DNA of 6,337 nucleotides from NCBI GenBank assembly GCA_022360075.1, contig JAKSDN010000135.1:1-6337 (forward strand). The letters run 5' to 3'. The notes beneath the pieces were generated by a model that saw nothing but the letters and a program-made list of their open reading frames with translations, did not search any database and had not been told where the DNA came from. The DNA comes from Kiloniellales bacterium (GTDB lineage Bacteria > Pseudomonadota > Alphaproteobacteria > Kiloniellales > JAKSDN01). The translations under genes and the position numbers were made by a program. Position 1 is the stretch's first letter. The number at the start of each line of letters is the position of its first letter. Of the stretch, positions 1 through 5,690 are shown piece after piece.

Positions 1-888
1 ATAGAGCAAGGGATCGGTCGCAAAGCCGATGTGGTCGACGATCGGCACGATCAGGAGCATCGGCAGCGCCGCGTACCAGATGCCGGTGTAGCGCCGGAAC
101 AGGACGGTCAGCGCGCCGCCCCGGGCCCGGTCGAGCGAGAGCATCGCGAAGTAGCCCGAGATCATGAAGAAGAAGGGCACCGCCCAGCGCCGCCAGTGGT
201 CGAAACCGGGAATCTCGAAGCTGCTGAACTGGTCGAAGGAGTAGTGCCCGAAGGCGATCGAGAGCGTTGCGATGATGCGAACCGCCTGAAGGAAGACGCT
301 GTGGGATCTAGTGACCTTGAGGGCCGTCGCCGTGGGCGGCGCCTCCGCCGCCTCGCGCGAGGAGATGCGGGCCAGAACGTGGCGCCACATCTCGTCGAAG
401 GCAGGCTTGCCGGCGATGCAGACGCGCCCAAAGAGGATCGCGGTGCCGAGAACCAAGGCCGCGAGCAGAATCTGGTCACCCGGATCCTTCGGGTCGTGGT
501 CCGTGATCGCCGCGAAGAAATAGAGCAGCGGGAAGTGGATGATGAAGATCGGTATCGTGTAGGGCGCGACGGCGTTCAGAGCCTTGGAGAGCAGCGCCGG
601 CACGCGGTCCCAGACGAAGATATAGCGCGACAGCAGCAGCAGGCAGAAAAGAAACGCCAGATGGCCGTACTGCATGGCCCAACGCTTGCTCATGCCGAGG
701 TACTGGCGGTAATCGTAGCTGGCCAGCGTCTTGGACCAGGCGTAGAGCGAGTCGCCCGCGCGGATGTAGTTGAAGACCACGTAGAGGGCGAGGACCAGGC
801 CGGCCAGCAGCAGCGCGAGCGGCAGCGACGGTCCCCGCGCCCCGCCGGACTCGAGCTTGCCGAACGCTGCCTCGCCCGCCTGCGCCAT
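1..888 (-). CDS. Acyltransferase-3 (AT3) superfamily membrane protein, permuted or fused domain order, 3' end outside the window
   Basis: The minus-strand frame is open from an ATG at 888-886 to the window edge (296 codons, no stop); the C-terminus is missing. A GAGG nine bases before the ATG and an in-frame stop at 961-963 support this start. Predicted membrane segments lie at about residues 21-42, 74-93, 107-127, 138-159, 197-216, 236-252 and 269-285. Residues 107-127 (PYTIPIFIIHFPLLYFF) resemble the last helices of AT3 enzymes. An Ala/Pro-rich linker (about 177-192) follows, and then a typical AT3 N-terminus: Arg204 and His215 spaced as R-x10-H, then VPFFFMISGYFA. AT3 proteins transfer acyl groups, often acetyl, to sugars or lipids at the inner membrane. 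The order C-terminal-like part then N-terminal part is unusual: either a circular permutation or a truncated AT3 fused to a second AT3. The gene follows the TAXI gene by 34 bases, probably in one transcript. Family assignment is firm; the acceptor is unknown. Confidence 0.85.
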   Translation of the reverse strand, partial: MAQAGEAAFGKLESGGARGPSLPLALLLAGLVLALYVVFNYIRAGDSLYAWSKTLASYDYRQYLGMSKRWAMQYGHLAFLFCLLLLSRYIFVWDRVPALLSKALNAVAPYTIPIFIIHFPLLYFFAAITDHDPKDPGDQILLAALVLGTAILFGRVCIAGKPAFDEMWRHVLARISSREAAEAPPTATALKVTRSHSVFLQAVRIIATLSIAFGHYSFDQFSSFEIPGFDHWRRWAVPFFFMISGYFAMLSLDRARGGALTVLFRRYTGIWYAALPMLLIVPIVDHIGFATDPLLY

Positions 889-922
889 GCTCCCCCGCCT
901 CAGCCTCGCACCGCCTCGGCCG

Positions 923-1813
923 CTAGTCGGTCCGCGCCGGGATTTGAGGCGCCGCCTGCATCACCGCCTCGCGGACGGCGCCATAGGCTTGCGCGTGCGC
1001 CTCGGCCCAGTCCTTGCGCGTCACCAGGAAGACGCCGACCACCACCGTTTCGACGGCCGGCTCATCGAGATCCCTCTGAAGACTACCGTAAGTCTCGGCG
1101 GGAATGCGCGATGAACGATAAAAACTTGTCGCCATGTCTTCGGCTTGGTTGAGATACCAGATGTCGAGCGGCACCAGTCGAAGCCCAGGTCCCGACTCTC
1201 CGACCTGCGAGACGAAGGCCGAGCCCAAGGGCGCGACATGGAGCAGGCAGGCGTTGGCCCCCTCGGCGCCGAGCCGGTCGAGGGCCGCGTCCCCTTCGAT
1301 CTCTTCGGTGCGAACCGCCGCCAGACGCGCGTCCAGACCCGCGAGGGATTGCCAGGTCAGAGCCGCGCCACTGCCTGCCGGGCCGACGATGAGGCTCCGG
1401 TCCTCCGGATGGCGCATGAAGCCGATGAGGCCGTCGACCATGCTGTCGCGACGGCAGATCAGGTGAACGAACTCTTCGTAGAGGCGCAGGGGTGCCACGA
1501 CGGGCAAGCGGCCCATACCGCGCTCGGCCTGCATCAGGTAGAGCGCATCGCCCTGGGTCAGGGCGGCGTCGCAGCCGCCCGCGGCCAGGCGGTCCAGTCC
1601 GTCCGACATGCTGCCGGCCGCGACCAGCGCCAGGCGAATCCCGCGGCCTTCGAGCAGCAGGGCCGCGCGTTCCACGGTGCGCAGGTGTGCGCTCTCGGCC
1701 TGTCCCGCGCAGACCTTGATCTCGACGACTTCGGCCACGGCGCCGGCGGCCGGTCCCAGCAAAGCGAGCCCCAGGCTGGCCAACGGCAATCGCAGCGCTC
1801 TCAAGACAGACAT
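923..1813 (-). CDS. TAXI-family (TRAP-associated) periplasmic solute-binding protein, divergent
   Basis: This 296-residue protein begins with a Sec signal peptide: basic start, hydrophobic stretch to about residue 20, and an AVA cleavage site near residue 27. The mature part has TAXI landmarks: GSMSDGLDRLAAGGCDAAL (about 68-86), LYEEFVHLICRRDS (about 111-124), VGPAGSGAA (about 143-151), and near the C-terminus IPAETYGSL followed by a VVGVFLVTRKD strand. TAXI proteins bind small organic acids in the periplasm and deliver them to a fused DctQM-type TRAP permease. None is in the window, so this may be an orphan receptor. The Gly-rich GGxxGxY motif usual in the first strand is replaced here by VCAGQAESAHLRT, which makes the protein divergent. 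ATG at 1813 was preferred to GTG at 1819 because a GAAGG ribosome site lies eight bases before the ATG but only two before the GTG. The next gene on the strand is the AT3 protein. A substrate cannot be assigned. Confidence 0.78.
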   Translation of the reverse strand: MSVLRALRLPLASLGLALLGPAAGAVAEVVEIKVCAGQAESAHLRTVERAALLLEGRGIRLALVAAGSMSDGLDRLAAGGCDAALTQGDALYLMQAERGMGRLPVVAPLRLYEEFVHLICRRDSMVDGLIGFMRHPEDRSLIVGPAGSGAALTWQSLAGLDARLAAVRTEEIEGDAALDRLGAEGANACLLHVAPLGSAFVSQVGESGPGLRLVPLDIWYLNQAEDMATSFYRSSRIPAETYGSLQRDLDEPAVETVVVGVFLVTRKDWAEAHAQAYGAVREAVMQAAPQIPARTD

Positions 1814-1870
1814 CCGCACGCCCTTCGTCCGAACACCGTGGCGACGTTCGACCTACGCGACCTCACGGAT

Positions 1871-1876
1871 AGTATA
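1871..1876 (-). promoter_or_regulatory. Possible -10 element for the TAXI/AT3 pair
   Basis: On the minus strand the hexamer TATACT lies about 58 bases before the TAXI start codon, in the 178-base gap after the oxidoreductase gene. It is one mismatch from the sigma-70 -10 consensus. No good -35 hexamer is seen at 16-18 bases upstream of it, so this is only a candidate. It would give the TAXI-AT3 pair a transcript separate from the oxidoreductase. Confidence 0.25.
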
Positions 1877-1919
1877 GGTACTCCGGTCCGAACCTGCTCA
1901 TCGAGAGCGAGCCTTTCCC

Positions 1920-1933
1920 GTCGTACTAACGAC
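1920..1933. repeat. Short inverted repeat in the 1814-1991 gap
   Basis: The arms gtcgt (1920-1924) and acgac (1929-1933) are perfectly complementary around a 4-base loop, acta. The repeat lies between the stop of the oxidoreductase gene and the start of the TAXI gene, upstream of the candidate -10 at 1871-1876. No T-run follows on either strand, so it is not a classical terminator; it could be a small operator or chance. Apart from this and the -10 candidate, nothing further was recognised in the gap 1814-1991. Confidence 0.25.
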
Positions 1934-1991
1934 CTTTTGAAGCCGGCGATGGAGTCTCGGCTCTCTTGACGGGAGTGAACGCGGGACGTCC

Positions 1992-3614
1992 TCAGGCGCC
2001 CAGCCAACGCCTCGTGAAGATCCCGCCCTTCAGATCCCGGATGATCTCCCGTGCCGCATTGTGGCCGGGCGCGCCGGTGACGCCGCCGCCGGGATGGCTG
2101 CCGGCGCCGCAGAGGTAGAGGTCGCGGATCGGCGCGCGGTAGTTGCCGTGGCCGAGCACCGGGCGGGCACTGAACATCTGGTCGGGGCTCAGCATGCCGT
2201 GGAAGATGTCGCCGTCGACCAGACCGAACTCGCGCTCCAGGTCGAGCGGCGTCAGGACCTGGCGCGCAATCACGCTGGCCTTGAAGTTGGGCGCGAAGCG
2301 GTCGACCGTCTCGATCACCTGGTCGGCCGCGGCCTCGCGCGCCTCGTCCCAGGAGCGCCCGTCCGGCAGTTTGGGCGCGAACTGCTGGCAGAACAGGCTC
2401 GCGACATGCTGGCCTTCCGGCGCGAGCGTCTCGTCCAGGGCGCTGGCGATCAGCATCTCGACGATCGGCGCGCGCGACCAGCCGGTCGCCACCGCGTCGC
2501 GGTAGGCGCGATCCAGGTAATCGAGTGTCGGCCCGATGACGATCCCCGCGCCATGGTGGTCCTGGAGACCGCTGCCCGGCCGGCAGGCGAAATCGGGCAA
2601 GGCCGAGAGCGCCACGTTCATGCGCAGGACGCCCGAGCCGCAGCGGTAACGCTCGATCCGCTCGCGGAAGTCGGCCGGCAGGTGGGCTGGATCGAGCAGG
2701 GCGAGGAACAGCAGCTTGGGCGAGAGGTTGGAGGCGACGGCCCGGGCGCGGATCTGCCGGCCGTCCTCCAGCACGATGCCGGCGGCCCGGCCTTTCTCGA
2801 CCAGTACCTCGCGCACCGGCGCCTCGACCGAGATGGTCACGCCCTTGGCCGCGGCGGCGCGGGCCATGGCCTGCGTGATCGCGCCCATGCCGCCGACCGC
2901 ATGGCCCCAGACGCCGCGCTTGCCGTTCACCTCGCCGAAGCAGTGGTGCATCAGGACGTAGGCCGTGCCGGGTGTCGTCGGGCTGCCGTAGAAGCCGACG
3001 ATGCCGTCGAAGCCGAAGGCGCCCTTGACCACCTCGCTCTCGAACCAGAGGTCGAGGAAGTCGGCGACGCTCTTGGTGAAGAGATCGAGCAGCAGGCGCT
3101 GCTCCTCGATCGAGAGGCGGCGCAGGCGGTTGCCGATGCGCCCGGCGCGGATCACCTCGAGCAGGCCGCCGCCGGCATTGGGCGGCGTCTCCAGCACCAG
3201 GTCGCGCAGCAGGTCGGCGGCGCGCTCGATCGCCGCGTGATAGGCCGGCAGGCGCTCGGCGTCCCGCGCGGAGAAATTGGCGATCTCGGCCTGCTGGGCC
3301 TCCAGTCCGGGACGCAGCAGCAGATAGCGCCCGTCGGGCTGGGGCCAGAAGTTCGAGGCGCGCCGCTCGACGATCTCGAGGCCATGGCCGTGCAGGTCGA
3401 GGTCGCGGATCACCTTCGGGTTCAGCAGGCTGACGGTGTAGGCGGCGACCGAGTTGCGGAAGCCGGGATGGAACTCCTCCGTCACGGCCGCGCCGCCGAC
3501 CACCGCGCGCCGCTCGAACACGCCGACCCGCAAGCCGGCCATGGCCAGGTAGGCAGCACAGGTGAGCCCGTTGTGCCCGGCACCGATGATGATGACGTCG
3601 AAGTCCTGGCTCAT
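1992..3614 (-). CDS. FAD-dependent oxidoreductase, phytoene desaturase / PYROXD2-like family
   Basis: A full-length 540-residue protein starting MSQDFDVIIIGAGHNG. Residues 5-34 form the dinucleotide-binding Rossmann fold: GAGHNG at 11-16 (GxGxxG) and an acidic end of strand two at Glu34. VVGGAAVTEEFHPGFRNS (38-55) matches the second FAD contact region of the amine-oxidase/phytoene desaturase superfamily. The C-terminal FAD motif is LYLCGAGSHPGGGVTGAPG, beginning near residue 499. The family carries out FAD-linked desaturation or oxidation. This length and the SHPGGGVTGAPGHNA ending are typical of the PYROXD2-like branch, whose substrates in bacteria are mostly unknown. No carotenoid synthesis genes are nearby, so crt naming is not justified. 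No signal peptide or membrane segment is seen, so it is probably cytoplasmic. The ATG at 3614 has a GGA about six bases upstream. The gene is divergent from the DHFR-like gene and lies upstream of the TAXI gene on the same strand. Substrate uncertain. Confidence 0.92.
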   Translation of the reverse strand: MSQDFDVIIIGAGHNGLTCAAYLAMAGLRVGVFERRAVVGGAAVTEEFHPGFRNSVAAYTVSLLNPKVIRDLDLHGHGLEIVERRASNFWPQPDGRYLLLRPGLEAQQAEIANFSARDAERLPAYHAAIERAADLLRDLVLETPPNAGGGLLEVIRAGRIGNRLRRLSIEEQRLLLDLFTKSVADFLDLWFESEVVKGAFGFDGIVGFYGSPTTPGTAYVLMHHCFGEVNGKRGVWGHAVGGMGAITQAMARAAAAKGVTISVEAPVREVLVEKGRAAGIVLEDGRQIRARAVASNLSPKLLFLALLDPAHLPADFRERIERYRCGSGVLRMNVALSALPDFACRPGSGLQDHHGAGIVIGPTLDYLDRAYRDAVATGWSRAPIVEMLIASALDETLAPEGQHVASLFCQQFAPKLPDGRSWDEAREAAADQVIETVDRFAPNFKASVIARQVLTPLDLEREFGLVDGDIFHGMLSPDQMFSARPVLGHGNYRAPIRDLYLCGAGSHPGGGVTGAPGHNAAREIIRDLKGGIFTRRWLGA

Positions 3615-3724
3615 GGAATTCCGTGTTGGTTGGAGGCCTCGGCTTCACGGGCGCCCTTTGCGGCGTCCCGCCATCCGCTCAGCCTCGCCGTCGCCCGGTC
3701 AAGAAAACCCTAATCCAACAAACC

Positions 3725-3949
3725 GGGGACAGTAACCTATTTTCCATGCGGTGATCTGTCGCCGGTCCAGCTTGCCCAGCTCTCATTGCCGCCGAATGCC
3801 ATGATCAGGGGTAGCCACGATGAAGGAATGATGTCAAAGGCCAAAGCCTGAGTCGAACAGCCGAATTCAGCGGCCTATTGTCGTCAAAGACATCATGCGC
3901 TCGATCTCGGGTCAAAGGAAACATCGTGTGAAAACAGTATACTGTCCCC
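3725..3949. repeat. 225-base element bounded by 21-base imperfect inverted repeats (MITE-like)
   Basis: The left end (3725-3745) and the reverse complement of the right end (3929-3949) agree at 17 of 21 positions. The outermost ten bases, ggggacagta, are identical, and a shared ttttc sits near the inner end. Two short arms, atgatgtc (3828-3835) and gacatcat (3889-3896), are also inversely repeated inside. No transposase reading frame is seen, so if this is mobile it is non-autonomous. From memory, ggggacagtata-type sequences recur near REP-associated (Y1-type) transposases in proteobacteria; this was not tested. No clear target-site duplication is visible at the flanks (aaaccggggac on the left, gtccccccaaa on the right), although the outermost cc/cc bases differ in the two flanks. 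Confidence 0.5.
3934..3945. promoter_or_regulatory. Perfect 12-base palindrome overlapping a -10-like hexamer
   Basis: ACAGTATACTGT is its own reverse complement and lies 23 bases before the DHFR-like start codon. It contains TATACT (3938-3943), one mismatch from the -10 consensus, on the plus strand; by symmetry the minus strand has a similar hexamer. It is part of the right inverted repeat of the 225-base element; the left copy is degenerate and not palindromic. It could be an operator overlapping a promoter, or only the element's end structure. No good -35 is seen upstream. Confidence 0.4.
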
Positions 3950-3951
3950 CC

Positions 3952-3959
3952 AAAGGAGG
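3952..3959 (+). promoter_or_regulatory. Strong ribosome binding site of the DHFR-like gene
   Basis: AAAGGAGG is an almost full-length anti-16S match, nine bases before the ATG at 3969. It is the strongest ribosome site in the window, fixes the start codon choice, and lies just outside the right inverted repeat. Confidence 0.75.
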
Positions 3960-3968
3960 GGCTAGGCC

Positions 3969-4502
3969 ATGAGGGCATCGGTCTACATCGCAACGAGCCT
4001 GGACGGTTTCATCGCCCGCGAGGACGGCGGCTTGGACTGGCTGCCCGGGGCCGATGGCGGCGGGGAGGGCGAGGATTACGGCTACCAAGCCTTCATGGCG
4101 AGCGTCGACGTGATCGTCATGGGCCGCCGCACCTATGAGCAGGTCCTGACGTTCGGCGACTGGCCTTACCAGGTGCCGGTCGCGGTGCTGAGCTCTCGGC
4201 CGCTCGAGGTGCCCGCCGCCCTGGCCAAAGCCGTCGAATGGATGTCCGGCTCGCCGGGCGAGATCGCCGAGCGGCTCGCGCGGCGCGGCGCCGAGCACCT
4301 CTACGTCGACGGCGGCGTCACGATTCAGCGCTTCCTCAGGGCCGGGCTGATCCAGCGGCTGATCGTCACGCGGATTCCGGTCCTGATCGGCAGCGGCGTT
4401 CCGCTGTTCGGTCCGCTCGAGAAGGATATCGCGCTGCGCCACGTCGAGACGCGCAGCTACTCTTCGGGCTTCGTCCAAAGCGAATATGAGATCGTCGCCT
4501 GA
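3969..4502 (+). CDS. Dihydrofolate reductase family / RibD C-terminal-domain protein
   Basis: A 177-residue single-domain protein. The N-terminus MRASVYIATSLDGFIA is the typical first strand and loop of RibD-C/DHFR-like proteins. VIVMGRRTYEQ (48-58) is the nucleotide-binding segment, with the GR pair expected to contact the NADPH phosphate. LYVDGGVTIQRFLRAGLI (111-128) is the second glycine motif, and RIPVLIGSGVPLFG (135-148) completes the fold. Family members are small NAD(P)H-dependent reductases of uncharacterised substrate (YyaP/YwjB-like); this one lacks the RibD deaminase domain and is not expected to be the housekeeping folate enzyme. The length is normal for the family. No signal peptide is seen, so it is cytoplasmic. 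The ATG is fixed by the AAAGGAGG site. The gene is followed after 81 bases by the first BMP gene on the same strand, so co-transcription is possible. Expression probably depends on sequence inside the inverted-repeat element upstream. Confidence 0.9.
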   Translation: MRASVYIATSLDGFIAREDGGLDWLPGADGGGEGEDYGYQAFMASVDVIVMGRRTYEQVLTFGDWPYQVPVAVLSSRPLEVPAALAKAVEWMSGSPGEIAERLARRGAEHLYVDGGVTIQRFLRAGLIQRLIVTRIPVLIGSGVPLFGPLEKDIALRHVETRSYSSGFVQSEYEIVA

Positions 4503-4535
4503 CGCTTGCCGCCCGCTCCCGTTGGTGTTTGACTT
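4503..4535 (+). repeat. Leader repeat, copy 1 (upstream of first BMP gene)
   Basis: These 33 bases, directly after the stop of the DHFR-like gene, align without gaps to 5607-5639 upstream of the second BMP gene, with 25 of 33 positions equal by hand count. The best part is ttggtgtttgactt at 4522-4535, against ttggtgtttcactt in the other copy. The box ends 48 bases before the BMP start. It marks the left edge of the duplicated unit and may contain a promoter or regulator site; the TTGACT within it is -35-like, but no good -10 follows. Confidence 0.55.
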
Positions 4536-4583
4536 TGCGTTAAGACAAGCAAAGCAAACGACAAAACTCAGGGGACTAGCTTC

Positions 4584-5594
4584 ATGTTCAACCGATTTGC
4601 GAGCCTCGGCTCCATCGCCATCGCCGCTTTCGCACTGGCGCTCGCGCCGGCCGTCCAGGCCGACGAGATCAAGCCGGGCGTGGTCTACGACATGGGCGGC
4701 AAGTTCGACAAGTCGTTCAACCAGGCCGCCTACGACGGTGCCGAGGCCTTCAAGAAGGCAACCGGGATCGAGTACCTGGACTTCGAGCCCTCGACCGAGG
4801 CGCAGCGCGAGCAGGCCTTGCGCAACATGGCGCGGCGCGGGGTGAACGTCATCGTGGCCGTCGGCTTCTCGCAGGCCTCGGCGGTCGAGGCGGTCGCGCC
4901 GGAGCTGCCCGACGTCAAGTTCACCGTGATCGACGGCGTGGTCGAGGCGCCCAACGTGCAGTCCGTGGTCTTCAAGGAGCACGAGGGCTCCTTCCTCGTC
5001 GGCATGCTGGCCGCCATGGCCTCCAAGACCGGCAAGGTCGGCTTCGTCGGTGGCATGGACGTGCCGCTGATCCGCAAGTTCGCCTGCGGCTACGAGCACG
5101 GCGTGCGCCACGTCGATGCGGAGGCCCAGGTCTTCGCCAACATGACCGGCAACACGCCGGCGGCCTGGAACGACCCGACCAAGGGCGGCGAGCTCGCGCG
5201 CAGCCAGTTCGACCGCGGCGCCGACGTGATCTTCGCCGCCGCCGGCAGCACGGGCGTCGGCGTCTATCAGGCGGCCCAAGACGCGGGCAAGCTCGCCATC
5301 GGCGTCGATTCCAATCAGAACCACCTGCACCCCGGCACCATGCTGTCGTCGATGGTCAAGCGCGTCGACGTGGCGACCGAGGAGGCCTTCCGCTCCGCCA
5401 TGGATGGCACCTGGGAGGCCGGCTTCCGCGTTCTGGGCCTGGCCGAGGACGGCGTCGGCTGGGCGCTCGACGAGCACAACCGCGCCCTGATCAGCGCCGA
5501 GATGGAAAGCGCGCTCGAGCAGGCCCGGCAAAAGATCGTGGCCGGCGAGATCGTCGTGCCGGACTACATGGCCAACAATAGCTGCGACGGGTGA
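4584..5594 (+). CDS. BMP/PnrA-family ABC transporter substrate-binding protein, copy 1
   Basis: A complete 336-residue periplasmic protein. It has a Sec signal peptide with a VQA cleavage site near residue 26 and no lipobox cysteine, so it should be soluble rather than a lipoprotein as in many BMP members. Family motifs are in order: GGKFDKSFNQAAYDG (38-52), EGSFLVGMLAAM (134-145), GFVGGMDVPLIRKFACGY (153-170), WNDPTKGGELA (195-205), GADVIFAAAGSTGVGVYQAA (212-231) and IGVDSNQ (239-245), whose Asp is expected to touch the ligand. Characterised relatives bind nucleosides or riboflavin and feed an ABC importer; no ATPase or permease lies in the window. Mature cysteines at 168 and 334 could form a disulfide. 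The ATG is preceded by AGGGGA with eight bases of spacing. It is a tandem paralogue of the next gene, about 84% identical over 190 compared residues. Ligand not determinable. Confidence 0.93.
   Translation: MFNRFASLGSIAIAAFALALAPAVQADEIKPGVVYDMGGKFDKSFNQAAYDGAEAFKKATGIEYLDFEPSTEAQREQALRNMARRGVNVIVAVGFSQASAVEAVAPELPDVKFTVIDGVVEAPNVQSVVFKEHEGSFLVGMLAAMASKTGKVGFVGGMDVPLIRKFACGYEHGVRHVDAEAQVFANMTGNTPAAWNDPTKGGELARSQFDRGADVIFAAAGSTGVGVYQAAQDAGKLAIGVDSNQNHLHPGTMLSSMVKRVDVATEEAFRSAMDGTWEAGFRVLGLAEDGVGWALDEHNRALISAEMESALEQARQKIVAGEIVVPDYMANNSCDG
5161..5228 (+). repeat. 68-base identity patch shared by the two BMP genes, copy 1
   Basis: This segment is identical base for base to 6253-6320 in the second BMP gene and is bounded by mismatches on both sides. 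It encodes the WNDPTKGGELARSQFDRGAD region. The surrounding coding sequence differs at many silent and amino acid positions, so the patch suggests recent gene conversion or strong constraint. Confidence 0.8.
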
Positions 5595-5602
5595 GCGCCC
5601 GC

Positions 5603-5618
5603 GCGCCGCTTGCGGCGC
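5603..5618 (+). terminator. GC hairpin between the BMP genes, possible weak terminator or processing site
   Basis: GCGCCG (5603-5608) and CGGCGC (5613-5618) form a perfect six-pair stem around the loop CTTG, beginning eight bases after the stop of the first BMP gene. The tract after it (tgccgctttggtgttt) is T-rich but interrupted, so intrinsic termination would be incomplete. It could limit expression of the second copy or stabilise the upstream mRNA. The equivalent position before the first BMP gene lacks this stem. Confidence 0.45.
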
Positions 5619-5639
5619 TGCCGCTTTGGTGTTTCACTT
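5607..5639 (+). repeat. Leader repeat, copy 2 (upstream of second BMP gene)
   Basis: This is the partner of 4503-4535. The first bases, cgcttgc, and the box ttggtgtttcactt (5626-5639) are kept at the same spacing from each other. The box ends 51 bases before the ATG of the second BMP gene. Sequence between the box and the ribosome site has diverged strongly from copy 1. Confidence 0.55.
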
Positions 5640-5649
5640 CGGCATAAAC

Positions 5650-5665
5650 TTGACCAATTGATCAA
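5650..5665. promoter_or_regulatory. 16-base near-palindrome upstream of second BMP gene
   Basis: TTGACCAATTGATCAA pairs with its own reverse complement at seven of eight positions. It lies 25 bases before the ATG at 5691 and is absent from the leader of the first BMP gene. It could be an operator that regulates the second copy independently. TTGACC is -35-like, but no -10 is seen at the right spacing, so the role is a guess. Confidence 0.35.
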
Positions 5666-5690
5666 GAAGCCGTTCGGGGAGACAAACTTC

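Larger units (their letters stand above)
3615..3968. other. Divergent intergenic region with a lower-GC repeat element
   Basis: These 354 bases separate the start codons of the oxidoreductase (minus) and the DHFR-like gene (plus). The first ~100 bases resemble local coding composition and should hold the oxidoreductase promoter, although no convincing -35/-10 pair was found. From about 3700 the composition becomes A/T-richer; bases 3821-3960 are 50% GC by count, against clearly higher values in the genes. Bases 3725-3949 are bounded by inverted repeats (see separate entry). A 62-codon minus-strand frame across 3805-3993 exists but has no ribosome site and overlaps the DHFR-like start, so it is not called a gene. 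Confidence 0.6.

Noticed and set aside
1940..1965. Possible terminator agccg...cggct after the oxidoreductase gene
   Set aside because: Only five pairs around a 12-base loop with no T-run on the minus strand; too weak to call.
31..1969. Two long plus-strand frames (31-1152 and 1145-1969) opposite the AT3 and TAXI genes
   Set aside because: Charged, low-complexity translations without domains. The opposite strand gives a membrane protein with AT3 motifs and a secreted binding protein with a signal peptide.
1801..3648. 615-codon minus-strand frame overlapping the oxidoreductase in another phase
   Set aside because: Arg/Pro-rich out-of-phase reading of the same DNA; the overlapping frame 1992-3614 carries all the FAD motifs.
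2061..3713. 550-codon plus-strand frame opposite the oxidoreductase
   Set aside because: Antisense shadow of a complete FAD protein with intact N- and C-terminal motifs; Ala/Gly/Arg/Asp/His-rich and without a domain.
3805..3993. 62-codon minus-strand frame through the inverted-repeat element
   Set aside because: No ribosome site, overlap with the start of the DHFR-like gene, and no recognisable family. More likely part of the repeat than a gene, although its recurrence elsewhere would be worth noting.
4522..4540. Sigma-54-like GG...GC promoter in the BMP leader
   Set aside because: The spacing between GG and GC is 11 bases in copy 1 instead of 10 and differs in copy 2, so the invariant -24/-12 geometry is not met.
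3912..5531. 539-codon open frame on the minus strand opposite the DHFR-like and first BMP genes
   Set aside because: It is the antisense mirror of well-supported plus-strand genes with clear family motifs. Its product is rich in Arg, His, Asp and Gly as expected from high-GC antisense, crosses the intergenic region and has no recognisable domain.
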